From the NCBI GenBank assembly GCA_965215355.1, contig CBDCDJ010000007.1:620001-684000 (forward strand): a stretch of DNA of 64,000 nucleotides. Reading direction: 5' to 3'. Positions 1-9,641 of this stretch are shown here, piece after piece. The translations under genes and the position numbers were made by a program. The notes beneath the pieces were generated by a model. The model was not told the origin of the DNA, made no database searches, and was given only the letters and a program-made list of their open reading frames with translations. This DNA comes from CBDCDJ01 sp965215355. Lineage in GTDB: Bacteria > Deinococcota > Deinococci > Deinococcales > Trueperaceae. Position 1 is the first letter of the stretch; each line of letters begins with the position of its first letter.

Positions 1-1
1 T

Positions 2-1321
2 AACCCGGCCATCCCGACCGGCCGGACGGTCCCCGGCCCCACCGGCCTCGCTCACCTCCAAACGATGCAACAAGCCGCGACCTACACGAACGCGGCCGTT
101 TGGAACCTAGCGCAAACCTACGGCGAGCTGTCGGTGTTCGGCTTCGGGCCGATACGGTTTCACTGGCTCGTCGGCCCCGAGGCGCTGCGCTTTGTGCTCT
201 CGGAACGTGCGGAGAGTTTCACGCTGGGCGGGGCCTACGGGTTCCTGCGCACCATCGGCGGGGACACGGCGCTCATCACCAGCGACGAGCCCGAGCATGT
301 TAAGCGGCGGCGACTGGTGCAACCGGCGTTTCACGGCAAGCGGATACAGGCTTGGACTGAACATCTTCAAGCCCGCAACGAGAGTTTTTTGGCGAGTTTG
401 GCAAGGGGCGAAAAGCTCAACTTTTACGCCGCGGTGCGTCCACACGTTTTGAAGTCCATCACCGAAATCCTGCTCGGCGCAGAAACCTTGACCCGTTACC
501 CCGGACTCTTGAGCAACATCGCCAGAATGATGGACTTCGCCAACTCGCCCTTTTTGGCGCAACAGTTCAAACTCCCCGTGCCCGGCCTGCCCTGGGCGCG
601 TTTTTTACGGGCTCGAGGGGCCGCCGACCACGACCTTTACACAGAAATTTCGAGACGCAAAAAGGCTGGGGAAACCTCCGACGACGTGCTGGGGATGCTG
701 TTGGAGGCCAGAGACGAGAGCGGTAACGCCCTTTCTGAAACCGAACTGCGCGACCAGGCAGTCAGTCTCGTGTCGGCGGGCTTCGACACGACGAGTGCGG
801 CACTGAGTTGGGCGGTGTACTTGCTGCTCGAGTACCGGGAAGTTTCGAGCAGTTTGCGGGAGGAACTTGGCGGATGTGCAACACTTCAGGAACAGGTACG
901 CTCGCCTTTGCTCGAGGCCGTCGTCAAAGAAACCCTCCGCCTCTACCCCGCCGCCCCGGCTGGGTTGCGGCAGGCGCGCGAAGACGTTGTTTATAAAGAT
1001 TTCCTCATCCCGAAAGGCAGCCTCGTCGCCTACTCGATTTACGTGACGCAGCGGCAGGAGGCGAGTTTCGAGGACGCCTTGAAGTTCAAACCCGAACGCT
1101 GGCGGGACGGCTTCACGCCCGAGCCGTTCACGTACTTGCCCTTCGGCTACGGCGCGCGCTACTGCATCGGCGCGGGGTTGGCGACGCTGCTCGTCAAGCT
1201 GCTGCTGGTCGAGTTGATGACGGGGTACGGGCTCGAGGCCGCCTGGAAAACGCCTGTAGCCGAGACGGGCAACACGGTTCAGCCCAAGGGTGGCCTGCCG
1301 CTGCGCCTCACCCCTCGTTGA
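2..1321 (+). CDS. Cytochrome P450, 5' end outside window
   Basis: Haem-thiolate mono-oxygenase; substrate unknown. The I-helix oxygen-binding motif AGFDTTSAA lies near 776-802, the K-helix ExxR is ETLR near 930, and the haem loop FGYGARYCIGAG (FxxGxRxCxG) is near 1141-1176 with the axial Cys at about 1162. An ATG exists at base 65, but the frame stays open back to base 2 and encodes PGPTGLAHL, the proline-rich start typical of P450s. The true start is therefore most likely left of the window. The stop overlaps the convergent acetyltransferase stop by 14 bp. No redox partner gene is visible nearby. Confidence 0.93.
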   Translation, partial: NPAIPTGRTVPGPTGLAHLQTMQQAATYTNAAVWNLAQTYGELSVFGFGPIRFHWLVGPEALRFVLSERAESFTLGGAYGFLRTIGGDTALITSDEPEHVKRRRLVQPAFHGKRIQAWTEHLQARNESFLASLARGEKLNFYAAVRPHVLKSITEILLGAETLTRYPGLLSNIARMMDFANSPFLAQQFKLPVPGLPWARFLRARGAADHDLYTEISRRKKAGETSDDVLGMLLEARDESGNALSETELRDQAVSLVSAGFDTTSAALSWAVYLLLEYREVSSSLREELGGCATLQEQVRSPLLEAVVKETLRLYPAAPAGLRQAREDVVYKDFLIPKGSLVAYSIYVTQRQEASFEDALKFKPERWRDGFTPEPFTYLPFGYGARYCIGAGLATLLVKLLLVELMTGYGLEAAWKTPVAETGNTVQPKGGLPLRLTPR

Positions 1322-1901
1322 GTTTTTGTTGCAGCCGCGCCTGCAACCTCTTTTTCACGTTATCCCATTCGCCCGCAAGAATCGAAAACACCATCGTATC
1401 CCGTATGAAGCCGTTTTTGACGACCTTGTGACTGCGGAGCACGCCCTCGAACACCGCGCCGAGCGCCTTGATGGACGCCTGCGAGCGCTCGTTGCGCGCG
1501 TCCACGGTGAGTTGCACACGCAGCACTTGAAGCGTTTCAAACGCAAAACTCAACATGAGGAGCTTGCTGTCGGTGTTGACGGCGGTGCCGAAGTAGGCCG
1601 CGTCGAACCAGGTGTAGCCCAGTTCGCAGTTGCGCTCTGCGGCGCTGTAGTCAGCCAGCCGCGTCGTCCCGACAATCTCGCCCTCGTACAGCATCACGAA
1701 GGGAAAGCTCCGGCCCTCGGCTTGCTCGGCAAAAACCTTGGAAAAATAAGCGTCGCGCTGCGCTTCGGTCACGGGGGTCGAGGTGAAGCGGTATTCGTCG
1801 GGGGTTTTCAGGGCGATTGCGTAAAGCGGCGCGACGTGTTCGGGGCGTAAAGGCTCGAGCCGCACCACCCGGCCGGTCAGGACGATAGGACTGCTTATCA
1901 C
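1308..1901 (-). CDS. GNAT acetyltransferase, RimJ/RimL type
   Basis: 197-residue acetyl-CoA-dependent N-acetyltransferase of the RimJ/RimL branch; the acceptor (a protein N-terminus or small amine) cannot be told from sequence. It opens with the usual beta-strand pattern LTGRVVRLEPLRPEHV. Central LGYTWFDAAYFGTAVN and SQASIKALGAVFEG segments match the family acetyl-CoA and C-terminal motifs. The start is GTG (1899-1901). It is convergent with the P450 and divergent from the low-GC orphan at 2048, so the roughly 100 bp between 1902 and 2002 probably hold its promoter. Confidence 0.88.
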   Translation of the reverse strand: MISSPIVLTGRVVRLEPLRPEHVAPLYAIALKTPDEYRFTSTPVTEAQRDAYFSKVFAEQAEGRSFPFVMLYEGEIVGTTRLADYSAAERNCELGYTWFDAAYFGTAVNTDSKLLMLSFAFETLQVLRVQLTVDARNERSQASIKALGAVFEGVLRSHKVVKNGFIRDTMVFSILAGEWDNVKKRLQARLQQKLNEG

Positions 1902-2047
1902 GGCAAAATCATAACAGACGGGTTGACGATTGAGACGAAAGGTGTGACGGTTTTGGCTGGGCGGTAGGTGCTCGAGGCGCTACTCTGAGCACATGTTCAG
2001 GTATGTCGGCAACGAAGGAGAACGGTGTTCGTCAACCCAATAACAGA

Positions 2048-2722
2048 ATGAATTGGGCGCTGATTACGGCTATAGTTTTCACCATTTCACCTTCAGTAGA
2101 AGCAGTCATCAATGCAAATACCACTATAAACACGACATGGGCCAAGTTCTCAGAGGTATCAGTGCTAACAAATCAAGATACAGAAAACATGATACATGAA
2201 GCAGCAGAAACCTTCGGAACAGAAGTTATTGATTCTAGGCGGAAGGGTGGTGAGATTGTTATTCCAAGCGGCATCATTTGCGCGAATAAAACTTTTTGCG
2301 ATTACGGGAGGTCACTCTACAGGGGAGCATTATCAAAAGAGGCTGTCGTTCACTATCAGGTGGTTGATAGCCCACCTTATAATCCTGTGACGAAAGCTTT
2401 GGGCTACAAATCCATCATCACCTTAGACCTCGCCGCTGTCAACATATCCAAGGCACAAGAAGATTTTTTAGCTGTGGTTACACCTACTTTTGATGAAGAA
2501 ACATTCCGGCTAAACCCGAACAGTGTTTCTGCGGAAATGATAATTCGTGTAGAGGGCGGCAGTGAGTACGTTCAGTTAAGAAGCTACTACCTGGGAGAAC
2601 CAGTATTCATTACGATTTCCGATTTGCTGAACAGAATTGACTTACCCAAGGAACTATCCTCTCAAAAGTTGGAAATTTCTGTCATGCCGATTGACCCCTC
2701 GAGTGCTCGTCTACCGCCCTGA
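2048..2722 (+). CDS. Low-GC orphan with short hydrophobic leader
   Basis: 224 residues from the chosen ATG; function not recognised. The N-terminus MNWALITAIVFTIS is a short hydrophobic, signal-like segment; the remainder is soluble and beta-rich by eye, with two Cys in the CANKTFCDYG segment. An earlier in-frame ATG at 2003 would add a polar tail. The 2048 start is preferred because an almost identical leader begins the protein at 57082. Base composition is clearly more AT-rich than the neighbours, suggesting recent acquisition. It ends 7 bp from the convergent paaK-like gene. Confidence 0.6.
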   Translation: MNWALITAIVFTISPSVEAVINANTTINTTWAKFSEVSVLTNQDTENMIHEAAETFGTEVIDSRRKGGEIVIPSGIICANKTFCDYGRSLYRGALSKEAVVHYQVVDSPPYNPVTKALGYKSIITLDLAAVNISKAQEDFLAVVTPTFDEETFRLNPNSVSAEMIIRVEGGSEYVQLRSYYLGEPVFITISDLLNRIDLPKELSSQKLEISVMPIDPSSARLPP

Positions 2723-2729
2723 CGCATTC

Positions 2730-4052
2730 TCAAAGTTGCCGCTCGTCCACCGTCCGCCTCAGCTTACCCCCCGCACTTCGGGGAATGCTGCCCGGCGGCA
2801 TCAGCGTGGGCGTCAGCGTGACGCCGACCGTGTCCTTGACGCGGTGCCGAACGCGGTCACGCAAGCTGCTGAGCAATTCGCTTTCAACGTTTATCTCGTC
2901 GCCTGCTTGCGCGTGCACCGCGTCGCTGAGTTCTATTTTCAGCTCTAACTCGTCTAGGGTGCCGTGCCGCGTCACGACGAGCTGGTAGTGCAGGGCGAGT
3001 TCGGGAAAGTTCTCGAGGGCCGCCTCGATTTGCGTTGGATACACGTTCACCCCGCGGATGACGAGCATGTCGTCGCTCCGCCCGCGAATCATGCCCATGC
3101 GCGCGTGGCTGCGGCCCGTGACGCCGGGCTCCCGCGTCAGCGTGGTGATGTCGCCGGTCCAGTAGCGCAGCAGCGGCAGCGCCTCTTTGGTCAAAGTGGT
3201 GATGACGAGGACGCCCTCTTCGCCGTCGGGCAGCGCTTCGCCCGTGTCGGGGTGGACGATTTCGGGGTAAAAGTGGTCCTCCCAGATGTAAGCGCCCGCT
3301 TGCTCCTCCACGGCCTCGTTCGACACGCCGGGGCCGATAATTTCGCTGAGGCCGTAGATGTTCGTGGCTTTCAGCCCGAGACCGTTTTCGACATCCGCGC
3401 GAATGCTCTCCGTCCACGGCTCCGCGCCGAGAACGCCGTACTTCAGAGAAATGTCTTCCGGTGCGACGCCACGCGCCCGAAACTCGCCGGCGAGCGTCTG
3501 TGCGTAGCTCGGCGTGCAGGCGATGACTTCCGGCTTCAAGTCCAAAATGAGCGTAATCTGCCGCTCGGTCATGCCGCCCGACACCGGCACGACGGTGAGC
3601 CCAAGCGCTTCCGCGCCGTAGTGCAGCCCCAAACCGCCGGTAAACAGGCCGTAGCCGTAGGCGTTGTGAAACAGCATCCCCGGTCGCGCGCCCGCCGCGG
3701 CGAGGCAGCGGGCGTTCACCTCGGCGAAAGTTTCCAAATCGCGCTTCGTGTAGCCGACCAGCGTCGGTTTGCCGCTCGTGCCGCTGCTCGCGTGAATCCG
3801 GGCGACCTCAACCTGCGGCACCGCGAACAGGCCGAAGGGGTAGTGTTGCTGCAAGTCCTGTTTCGTCGTGAAGGGCAAGCGGGTGAGGTCGTCGATGTTT
3901 GTGATGTCGCCGAGTTTGAGATTTGAAGCGTTAAACAGGTCTTTGTAAAACGGCACGCGCTCGTAAACGTACCTCACGAGGTCGCGCAGGCGCTCGTCTT
4001 GCAGGGCGCGCAGGCGGTCCCGCGGCAGGGTCTCGAGGTCGGGATTGAACAT
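2730..4052 (-). CDS. paaK: Phenylacetate-CoA ligase
   Basis: 440-residue adenylate-forming enzyme that activates phenylacetate or a similar aryl acid to its CoA thioester. The PaaK-type AMP/phosphate loop HASSGTSGKPT sits near residues 88-98, followed by AYGYGLFTGGLGLHYGAE and the YGLSEIIGPGVS adenine-binding region. The C-terminal lobe ends with PRSAGGKLRR, as in the family. Length is normal. No other paa catabolic genes are present in the window, so the role may be a lone aryl-acid activation step. The ATG is preceded by GAGGAGTCC, containing a good ribosome-binding site. Confidence 0.93.
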   Translation of the reverse strand: MFNPDLETLPRDRLRALQDERLRDLVRYVYERVPFYKDLFNASNLKLGDITNIDDLTRLPFTTKQDLQQHYPFGLFAVPQVEVARIHASSGTSGKPTLVGYTKRDLETFAEVNARCLAAAGARPGMLFHNAYGYGLFTGGLGLHYGAEALGLTVVPVSGGMTERQITLILDLKPEVIACTPSYAQTLAGEFRARGVAPEDISLKYGVLGAEPWTESIRADVENGLGLKATNIYGLSEIIGPGVSNEAVEEQAGAYIWEDHFYPEIVHPDTGEALPDGEEGVLVITTLTKEALPLLRYWTGDITTLTREPGVTGRSHARMGMIRGRSDDMLVIRGVNVYPTQIEAALENFPELALHYQLVVTRHGTLDELELKIELSDAVHAQAGDEINVESELLSSLRDRVRHRVKDTVGVTLTPTLMPPGSIPRSAGGKLRRTVDERQL

Positions 4053-4159
4053 AGGGACTCCTCTTGGGTTCTCAGATTACGTAAGAATCGGGGTGAGTTG
4101 AGAAATGAAGAGAAAAGTACAAAGTATTGAGTGAAGCACTAAACCACACCCAGCCATAT

Positions 4160-4567
4160 TTAATCATCAGTGAGCAATTTTCCTTCGTTCCAAAAATCGT
4201 AAAGTTTGTCCCACCATCTTAACGTTTCAGGCTGGAGATAGCTTCTAAAACGCTCTGGTTCCATATTACGGTTGAGCATGACGTTCTGAATACCCTCAAG
4301 TAGCCCAACCGTTGCAGCTTCTTTGACGTAGTGCTCGCCCTCAAGGTGTAAACGTTCGACAACTTCGAATACTTGAGAAAAGTTTTCTGTTTCGCCACTG
4401 CTCAACTTTTCAATCAGGTGAAGTGAGTAGTCTCCGAGACTCAAGTAAAGGGGTAGTTCATCCGACTCATTTCCCCAATACTTTACAAAAGCTTCCCACT
4501 CTGGTTTGAACTCGGGATTAGCCTCAACCAAAAGGGGCATCATTTGCTCTTTATAAATCATAAGCAC
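4160..4567 (-). CDS. Small acidic orphan, possible DUF7674-like protein
   Basis: 135-residue cytosolic protein rich in Trp, Glu and Leu, all-helical by eye. The segments LPLYLSLGDYSLHLIEKL and EVVERLHLEGEHYVKEAATV resemble a small uncharacterised family I associate with DUF7674; this is from memory and not certain. Such single-domain proteins often sit alone in accessory regions and some are suspected immunity proteins, but no toxin is next to it. Starts are GTG at 4567 or ATG at 4561, neither with a clear ribosome-binding site. It is AT-rich relative to neighbours, pointing to transfer. Confidence 0.6.
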   Translation of the reverse strand: MLMIYKEQMMPLLVEANPEFKPEWEAFVKYWGNESDELPLYLSLGDYSLHLIEKLSSGETENFSQVFEVVERLHLEGEHYVKEAATVGLLEGIQNVMLNRNMEPERFRSYLQPETLRWWDKLYDFWNEGKLLTDD

Positions 4568-4679
4568 TCAGTCGAGAGCGGCATAGATAGCAATTATCGC
4601 ATGTAAACAAGCAGTGCCTGATATAGGTTGTTGCCCAAACTTGACCTCACCAAGCACAACTTGCCCAAGGCAATACGAC

Positions 4680-5411
4680 TCACGCCGCGCCCAGTCCCAA
4701 ATACGCCTGCGCGACGCGCTCGTCCTGGGCGAGTTCGGCGGCGGGCGCACCCGCCACAACCTCACCCGTCTCGAGCAGGTAAGCGTAGTCGGCCAAGCGC
4801 AGGGCGGCTCGAGCGTTTTGCTCAATCAGCAGCACCGTCGTCCCCTCGGCGCGCAACCGGGTGACAACCTCGAAAATCGCTTTGACGATTAACGGGGCCA
4901 GCCCCAAGCTCGGCTCGTCGAGGAGGAGGAGTTTCGGGCGGCTCATCATGGCGCGGCCCACGGCCAACATTTGCTGCTCACCGCCCGAGAGCGTCCCGGC
5001 AAGTTGGCTTTTGCGCTCGCCCAAACGCGGGAAAGTTTGGTAGACACGCGCTAAGTCCTCACGAACTCCGCGCCCGCGCTGCCTATAGCGGTGATACGCG
5101 CCGAGTTGCAGGTTGTCCGCCACATTCAAGGCGGCGAACAGTTCGCGGCGCTCGGGCACCAACGTTACGCCCCGCGGCACGAGGTCTTCGGGCGCGGCCC
5201 TGGTAATGTCTACACCGTCGTACAGCACCCGCCCGGAACTTTTGGGGATGACCCCGGTAACCGCGTTCAAAAGGCTCGTTTTCCCCGCCCCGTTCGCCCC
5301 GATGACGCTCACCAGCGTGCCGCGCTCGACGGTGAGCGACACGTCGTTCAGGGCTTGCACCCCGCCGTAGCGGACGCTCAAACCTTCGACGCGCAGCAGG
5401 GTTTCAGTCAT
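4680..5411 (-). CDS. livF: Branched-chain amino-acid ABC transporter ATPase
   Basis: 243-residue cytoplasmic ATPase of the HAAT importer family. Walker A GANGAGKTSLL, signature LSGGEQQMLAVGRAM and Walker B LLLLDEPSLGL are intact. It is the last gene of the leftward liv operon; its ATG overlaps the end of the livM-livG fusion by 8 bp, indicating translational coupling. The ATPase genes here are intact although two upstream operon genes are frameshifted. Confidence 0.95.
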   Translation of the reverse strand: MTETLLRVEGLSVRYGGVQALNDVSLTVERGTLVSVIGANGAGKTSLLNAVTGVIPKSSGRVLYDGVDITRAAPEDLVPRGVTLVPERRELFAALNVADNLQLGAYHRYRQRGRGVREDLARVYQTFPRLGERKSQLAGTLSGGEQQMLAVGRAMMSRPKLLLLDEPSLGLAPLIVKAIFEVVTRLRAEGTTVLLIEQNARAALRLADYAYLLETGEVVAGAPAAELAQDERVAQAYLGLGAA

Positions 5412-7239
5412 CCTCTACGCCCAGGTAGGCCTCGAGCACCTGCGAATTGCTGCGTACCTCGGCGGGCGTGCCCTCGGCGAGCTTTTCGCCGTAGTTCATC
5501 ACCACGATGCGCTCGGCCAAGTCCATCACCAGTTCCATGTCGTGCTCGACGAGGAGGATGGTGACGCCCTCGTTTTTGAGCCTGCGGATGAGCAGGACGA
5601 GTTCGGCTTTTTCGTGTTTGCGCAAGCCCGCAGCGGGCTCGTCCAAAAGAAGCAGTACCGGGTCGGCGACGAGGGCTCGAGCGACTTCCAACAAGCGCTG
5701 TTTACCCAAGGGCAAACTGTTCGCCGCGTCGAAGGCATTTTCAGCCAAACCGACGCGCTCGAGCTGCCGGTACGCTTCGGCTCGAGTGCGGGCGTTTTCG
5801 CTGCGTTCCAGCGCGAGCATCCCCTGGAACAGGTTCGAGCGCGTGCGGGTGTACGCGCCCAGCGCGACGTTCTCGAGCAAACTCAGGTTGCCGATGAGGT
5901 TGAGGTGCTGAAAGGTGCGCGCCAGCCCGCGCCGCGCGACGACGTGCGGGGGCCGTCCATGAATAGGTTCGCCTGTAAACAGGATTTCGCCCGCACTCGG
6001 GGCCAACACGCCGGTCACGAGGTTGAACACGGTCGTCTTGCCCGCCCCGTTCGGCCCGATGAGGCCCAGGATTTCGCCGGGACGAACCTCGAAAGACAGC
6101 TCGTTGACCGCTTTTAAGCCGCCAAAGGTTTTGGAGACGTGGGCAAGCTCGAGCAGTGGTCCTACAACTTGCGGCCTGGGGCGCGGCGGCAGGGGCGCGG
6201 CGTCCCGGTTCACGGGCGCGGAGGGCGGCTCGGGCAACGCGCGACTCAGCAGCGGCAGCAGCCCTTGCCGCGCCCGGTGCAGCACCAGAATGAGAATCAG
6301 CCCGAAGGCCACCGTCTCGAAGTTGCCGCTCCGCCCGAGGATTCGCGGCAGGTAGTCCTGCAACGCCTCACTCAGCAGCACGAACAGCCCCGCCCCGAAC
6401 AAGCCGCCCCACAAGGAACCGACCCCGCCCAGCACCGCCATGATGAGGTAGTCGATGGACGCGTTCAGGCCTGCGAGTTGCGGGTCGATGAAGAGTTCCC
6501 GAAAGGCGAACAAGCCCCCCGCGAGCGCGGCGAAGGCGGCGGCGAGCAAAAAGATGTAGAGCTTCAAGCGCCCCACGTCCACCCCGAACGACGCCGCCGC
6601 GACCGTGCCGGTGCGCAGCGCCTTGACCGCCCGCCCGCTGCGCGAGCGCATGAGGTTGAGCGACAGCAGCAGCACTAGAAGCACGCACAACCAGATGAGG
6701 TAGGCGTAGATGCGTTCGCCGCGCAGTTCAAATCCGAACAAACTCAGCGGCGGGTAACGGTTCCCCGTCGCGCTGCCGAAGCCGGTGTTGCCGCCCGTCA
6801 CGCCAATCCAGTTGCGAAGAATGCCGGTGATGATGAGCCCCCAGGCGAGTGTCGCCAGCGCCAGAAAATGCCCCTTGAGCCGCAACGTGACGAGGCCGAT
6901 GAAGAACGCGATGAGCACCGATAAACCTATCCCGGCGAGGATGCCCAGCCACGGATTGAGTCCGAAACGGCTTGCCAAAATCGCCGCCGTGTACGCGCCC
7001 ATGCCTACAAAGGCCGCCTGTCCGAGCGACGCCAGCCCGGCGTAGCCGGTCAGCAGCACGAGTCCCATGACCACCAGGCCGTACAGCCCGACGAGACTGA
7101 GGAGGCGCACGTAAAAAACGGATGCTAATAATGGCGTGACCGCCAACCCGACCAAAAACAGGCCGAGGAGTAGGGTGCGCCAGGGGAAACTCGAGCGGTC
7201 CGAAACAACCGTCAGCGGCCCTGCGCGCTTCTCCGCCAT
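5404..7239 (-). CDS. LivM-LivG fusion: permease plus ATPase in one chain
   Basis: 611 residues. Residues 1 to about 325 form a LivM-type permease with 8-10 membrane spans and the coupling segment around SGRAVKALRTG. A Pro-rich linker (PLPPRPRPQ) leads at about 355 into a LivG-type ATPase with Walker A GPNGAGKT, Walker B LLLLDEPAAGL and a C-terminal LLVEHDMELVM. The ATPase signature reads LPLGKQRLLEVARAL rather than the classic LSGGQ, a variation usual in LivG. Fusion of these subunits is known but less common than separate genes. The start overlaps the stop of the preceding livH frame (TGATG). Confidence 0.93.
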   Translation of the reverse strand: MAEKRAGPLTVVSDRSSFPWRTLLLGLFLVGLAVTPLLASVFYVRLLSLVGLYGLVVMGLVLLTGYAGLASLGQAAFVGMGAYTAAILASRFGLNPWLGILAGIGLSVLIAFFIGLVTLRLKGHFLALATLAWGLIITGILRNWIGVTGGNTGFGSATGNRYPPLSLFGFELRGERIYAYLIWLCVLLVLLLSLNLMRSRSGRAVKALRTGTVAAASFGVDVGRLKLYIFLLAAAFAALAGGLFAFRELFIDPQLAGLNASIDYLIMAVLGGVGSLWGGLFGAGLFVLLSEALQDYLPRILGRSGNFETVAFGLILILVLHRARQGLLPLLSRALPEPPSAPVNRDAAPLPPRPRPQVVGPLLELAHVSKTFGGLKAVNELSFEVRPGEILGLIGPNGAGKTTVFNLVTGVLAPSAGEILFTGEPIHGRPPHVVARRGLARTFQHLNLIGNLSLLENVALGAYTRTRSNLFQGMLALERSENARTRAEAYRQLERVGLAENAFDAANSLPLGKQRLLEVARALVADPVLLLLDEPAAGLRKHEKAELVLLIRRLKNEGVTILLVEHDMELVMDLAERIVVMNYGEKLAEGTPAEVRSNSQVLEAYLGVEDD

Positions 7240-8295
7240 CAGTCGATATGCTCTTCAAAGTCCTGGTGCTGCAGCGACCGCAAAACCAAGACCGGGATGA
7301 TGAGCAAAAACACGAGCACGTCCTTGTACGCCGACGAGATGTAAAACGCGCTGAACTGCTCGGCCACGCCTACAAACAGTGCGCCCAGCGCCGCCACCAC
7401 CGGGTTGACGAGTCCGCCGATAATCGCGCCGACAAAGCCCTTTGAGCCCGAGTAAAAAGCCGAAGTCGTAAACCATCTTCGTAATTGGCGTGATGAGCAC
7501 GCCCGCCACCGCGCTCAAAAATACGGACAGGGTAAAACTCACGCTGCCCGCCCGCACCACGCTGATGCCCGAGAGCCGCGCGCCGAGCCGGTTCACCGCC
7601 GCCGCCCGGAGCGCTTTGCCGTACATCGTCCGGTTGAAAAAGAGCGCCAGCAACACCATGAGCGCCGCGCTGACCCCAAGCAGCCACAGCGCCTGATAAC
7701 TCACAAACGCCGGCCCGAGACCGGTCCCCCCGCGCTGAAAGGCCGGGATATCGTAGGGTTGCGGCTCCCCAAAACGCGAGCCCCAAGCCGGTCAGCGCCA
7801 GGTGCAGCCCGATGGTGAGAATCAGAAACACCAGCACCGACGCCCGCGGCAGCGGCTGGACGATGAGCCGGTAGCAAATCGGCCCCAGCAGCGTCGTCAG
7901 GGTGACCGCCACGAGAATTTGCAACGGGTAGCCGAGGCTCGAGCGCTTACCAACAGCGGCACGCCGAAGAACAGCGCCGCGGCAGACGAGGAGCGGCCAC
8001 ACGAACAGCTGAAAAAAGTCTCGCCCACGGCGTTCTCGTCAACGCATTCCGAAGCGCGTTGAGCGCGCCCCAGGCCAACAAGCCCGCCACCACGATATAG
8101 AGCGTCCCCGGCACGTTTCCGGAGCGGAAAGCTCCAGACCGTCAACGCCGAGAGCATCACGAACTCGCCCTGCGCCACGTTGATGACGTTCGTGACCGAG
8201 TACAGCACCACGATGCCGAGCGCCATCATGGCGTAAATGGCCCCGTTGGTGAGGCCGTCGAACAGCAGGGTCAAGACGATGGCGGGGTCGAACAC
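7239..8295 (-). pseudogene. livH: LivH permease, frame broken about six times
   Basis: Branched-chain amino-acid permease. Clear LivH segments lie in succession but in different frames: MFDPAIVLTLLFDGLTNGA to VNVAQGEFVMLSALTV (8295 to about 8125), VPGTLYIVVAGLLAWGALNA (about 8120-8040), FFQLFVWPLL (about 8020-7990), ALFFGVPLLV (about 7985-7950), PLQILVAVTLTTLLGPICYR through LAFW (about 7940-7775), then IPAFQRGGTG through ITKMVYDFG, then KGFVGAIIGG to the stop at 7239-7241. The last break lies at the A5 run 7454-7458. Substitutions are few, so this is either a very recent pseudogene or locally poor sequence. Confidence 0.85.
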
Positions 8296-8430
8296 ACTGG
8301 CACTTCCAAAATACGTTGAAACAAATGGGGTTTGACTTTGCCTCCCTCTTTAGGGAAGGCGGCCTGTCTAGCCGGTAGGGTCTGCTTCCGGTAAGGACAC
8401 TGAAATGTCTCGATAAGTGGAAATTTTGAT

Positions 8431-8460
8431 AAAAGAGGGGCGCTTGCACGCCCCAAACTC
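8431..8460 (-). terminator. Intra-operon hairpin terminator after the binding protein
   Basis: On the minus strand GGGGCG and CGCCCC arms (8449-8454 and 8437-8442) enclose a 6-nt loop and are followed by TCTTTTAT. This is a short intrinsic terminator placed between the binding-protein gene and livH. In ABC operons such a hairpin commonly lets the binding protein be made in excess over the membrane subunits. Confidence 0.6.
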
Positions 8461-8469
8461 TTTAACCGC

Positions 8470-9641
8470 TTACTGCGCCAGCGTCCAGGTGTTGTCGGCG
8501 ATTTCGACGAGGACGAGGGCACGGTCGTCTAAGCCCAGGTGGTCGTCCGCGCTGTACTGGAACACGCCGCCCACCCCCGTGTAGGGGCCGACGTTCTCGA
8601 GTGCGTCCCGAATCGCCGCGCGGCTGGCCTCGAGGTCACCGAAGTCCACCCCGTCCGCCGCTGCTTGCTCGATAGCGAGTTTCAAGAGTTGCACCGCGTC
8701 CCAGGCGTGCCCGCCGAAGGTGCTGGCCGTGCCCGCGCCGAATTCAGCGTCGTAGTCCGCCACGTACTGAGCAGCGACGGCTTTGATGGGATTGTCGTCG
8801 GCGAGTTCGTCCGCGACGATCATCGGGCCGATGGGCAAACGCACGCCGTTGGCGGCGTCGCCGGCGAGTTCCAGAAAGCTCGGGTTGCCGACGCCGTGGC
8901 TGACGTAAATCTGGCCCTCATAGTTTCTGATCTTTCAAGGCTTGCACCGCCAGCGCCGAGTCGCGCACGACGCCCCAGATGAGCACCGCGTCGGGTTGAG
9001 CTCGCCACCACTTTCAGCGTCTGCGGCGTGACGTTGGTGTCGTTGCGGCCGTAGCGCTCGGTCGTGACGAGGTCGATGTCGCTGCCCTGAATGAGCGCTT
9101 GCAGCTCGGTCAGGCCGCCCTCGCCGAAGGCGTCGTCCAGACCCATAAAAGCGAGCGTCTCGAGGCCCTGCGCCTGCATGTCCTCGACGATACCGGCAAT
9201 CATCAGCCGGTCGGTCTGCGGCGTCTTGAACACCCACTTGCGCTCCGCCACGGGTTCGATAATAGCCGCCGACGCCGCCATCGACACGGTCGGCACCTCG
9301 GCCTCCTGCACGGTGTCGATGATGGCGAGCGAATTGGCCGTGATGGTGCAGCAAATCACCGCGTGGACGCCGTCCTCACCAATCAAGCGGTTGACGTTCG
9401 TCACCGCCTGCTGGGTGTCGGTCGCGTCGTCCAAAAAGATGATTTCGACGTCGTGCCCGGCGATACCGCCGGCCGCGTTGAGCTGGTCTTGCAGCAACCT
9501 GAAGGTGTTCGCCTCGGGCTCGCCGAGCGCCGCCGCGCCGCCGGTCGCCGAGGCCACCGCGCCGATTTTGATGGTTTGCGCTAAGCTGAAGCTGAGAACG
9601 AGAACCGCTGCCAAAACGAAAAGTTTGCGTGCCAGTGCCAT
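8470..9641 (-). pseudogene. Branched-chain amino-acid binding protein, two frameshifts
   Basis: LivJ/LivK-type periplasmic binding protein. Residues 1 to about 210 are intact from the signal peptide (MALARKLFVLAAVLVLSFSL) through TPQTLKVVAS. The frame then shifts near 8998-9003 and continues as PDAVLIWGVVRDSALAVQAL. It shifts again at the T3 run 8924-8926 and continues as YEGQIYVSHGVGNPSFLEL to the stop at 8470. Both breaks fit single-base insertions. Repaired, the protein has the normal length of about 390 residues. A GGGAGG ribosome-binding site precedes the ATG. First gene of the liv operon. Confidence 0.88.

Noticed and set aside
4053..4159. Promoter or phenylacetate-responsive operator before paaK
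   Set aside because: The stretch is AT-rich but shows no clear -35/-10 pair or palindrome strong enough to annotate.
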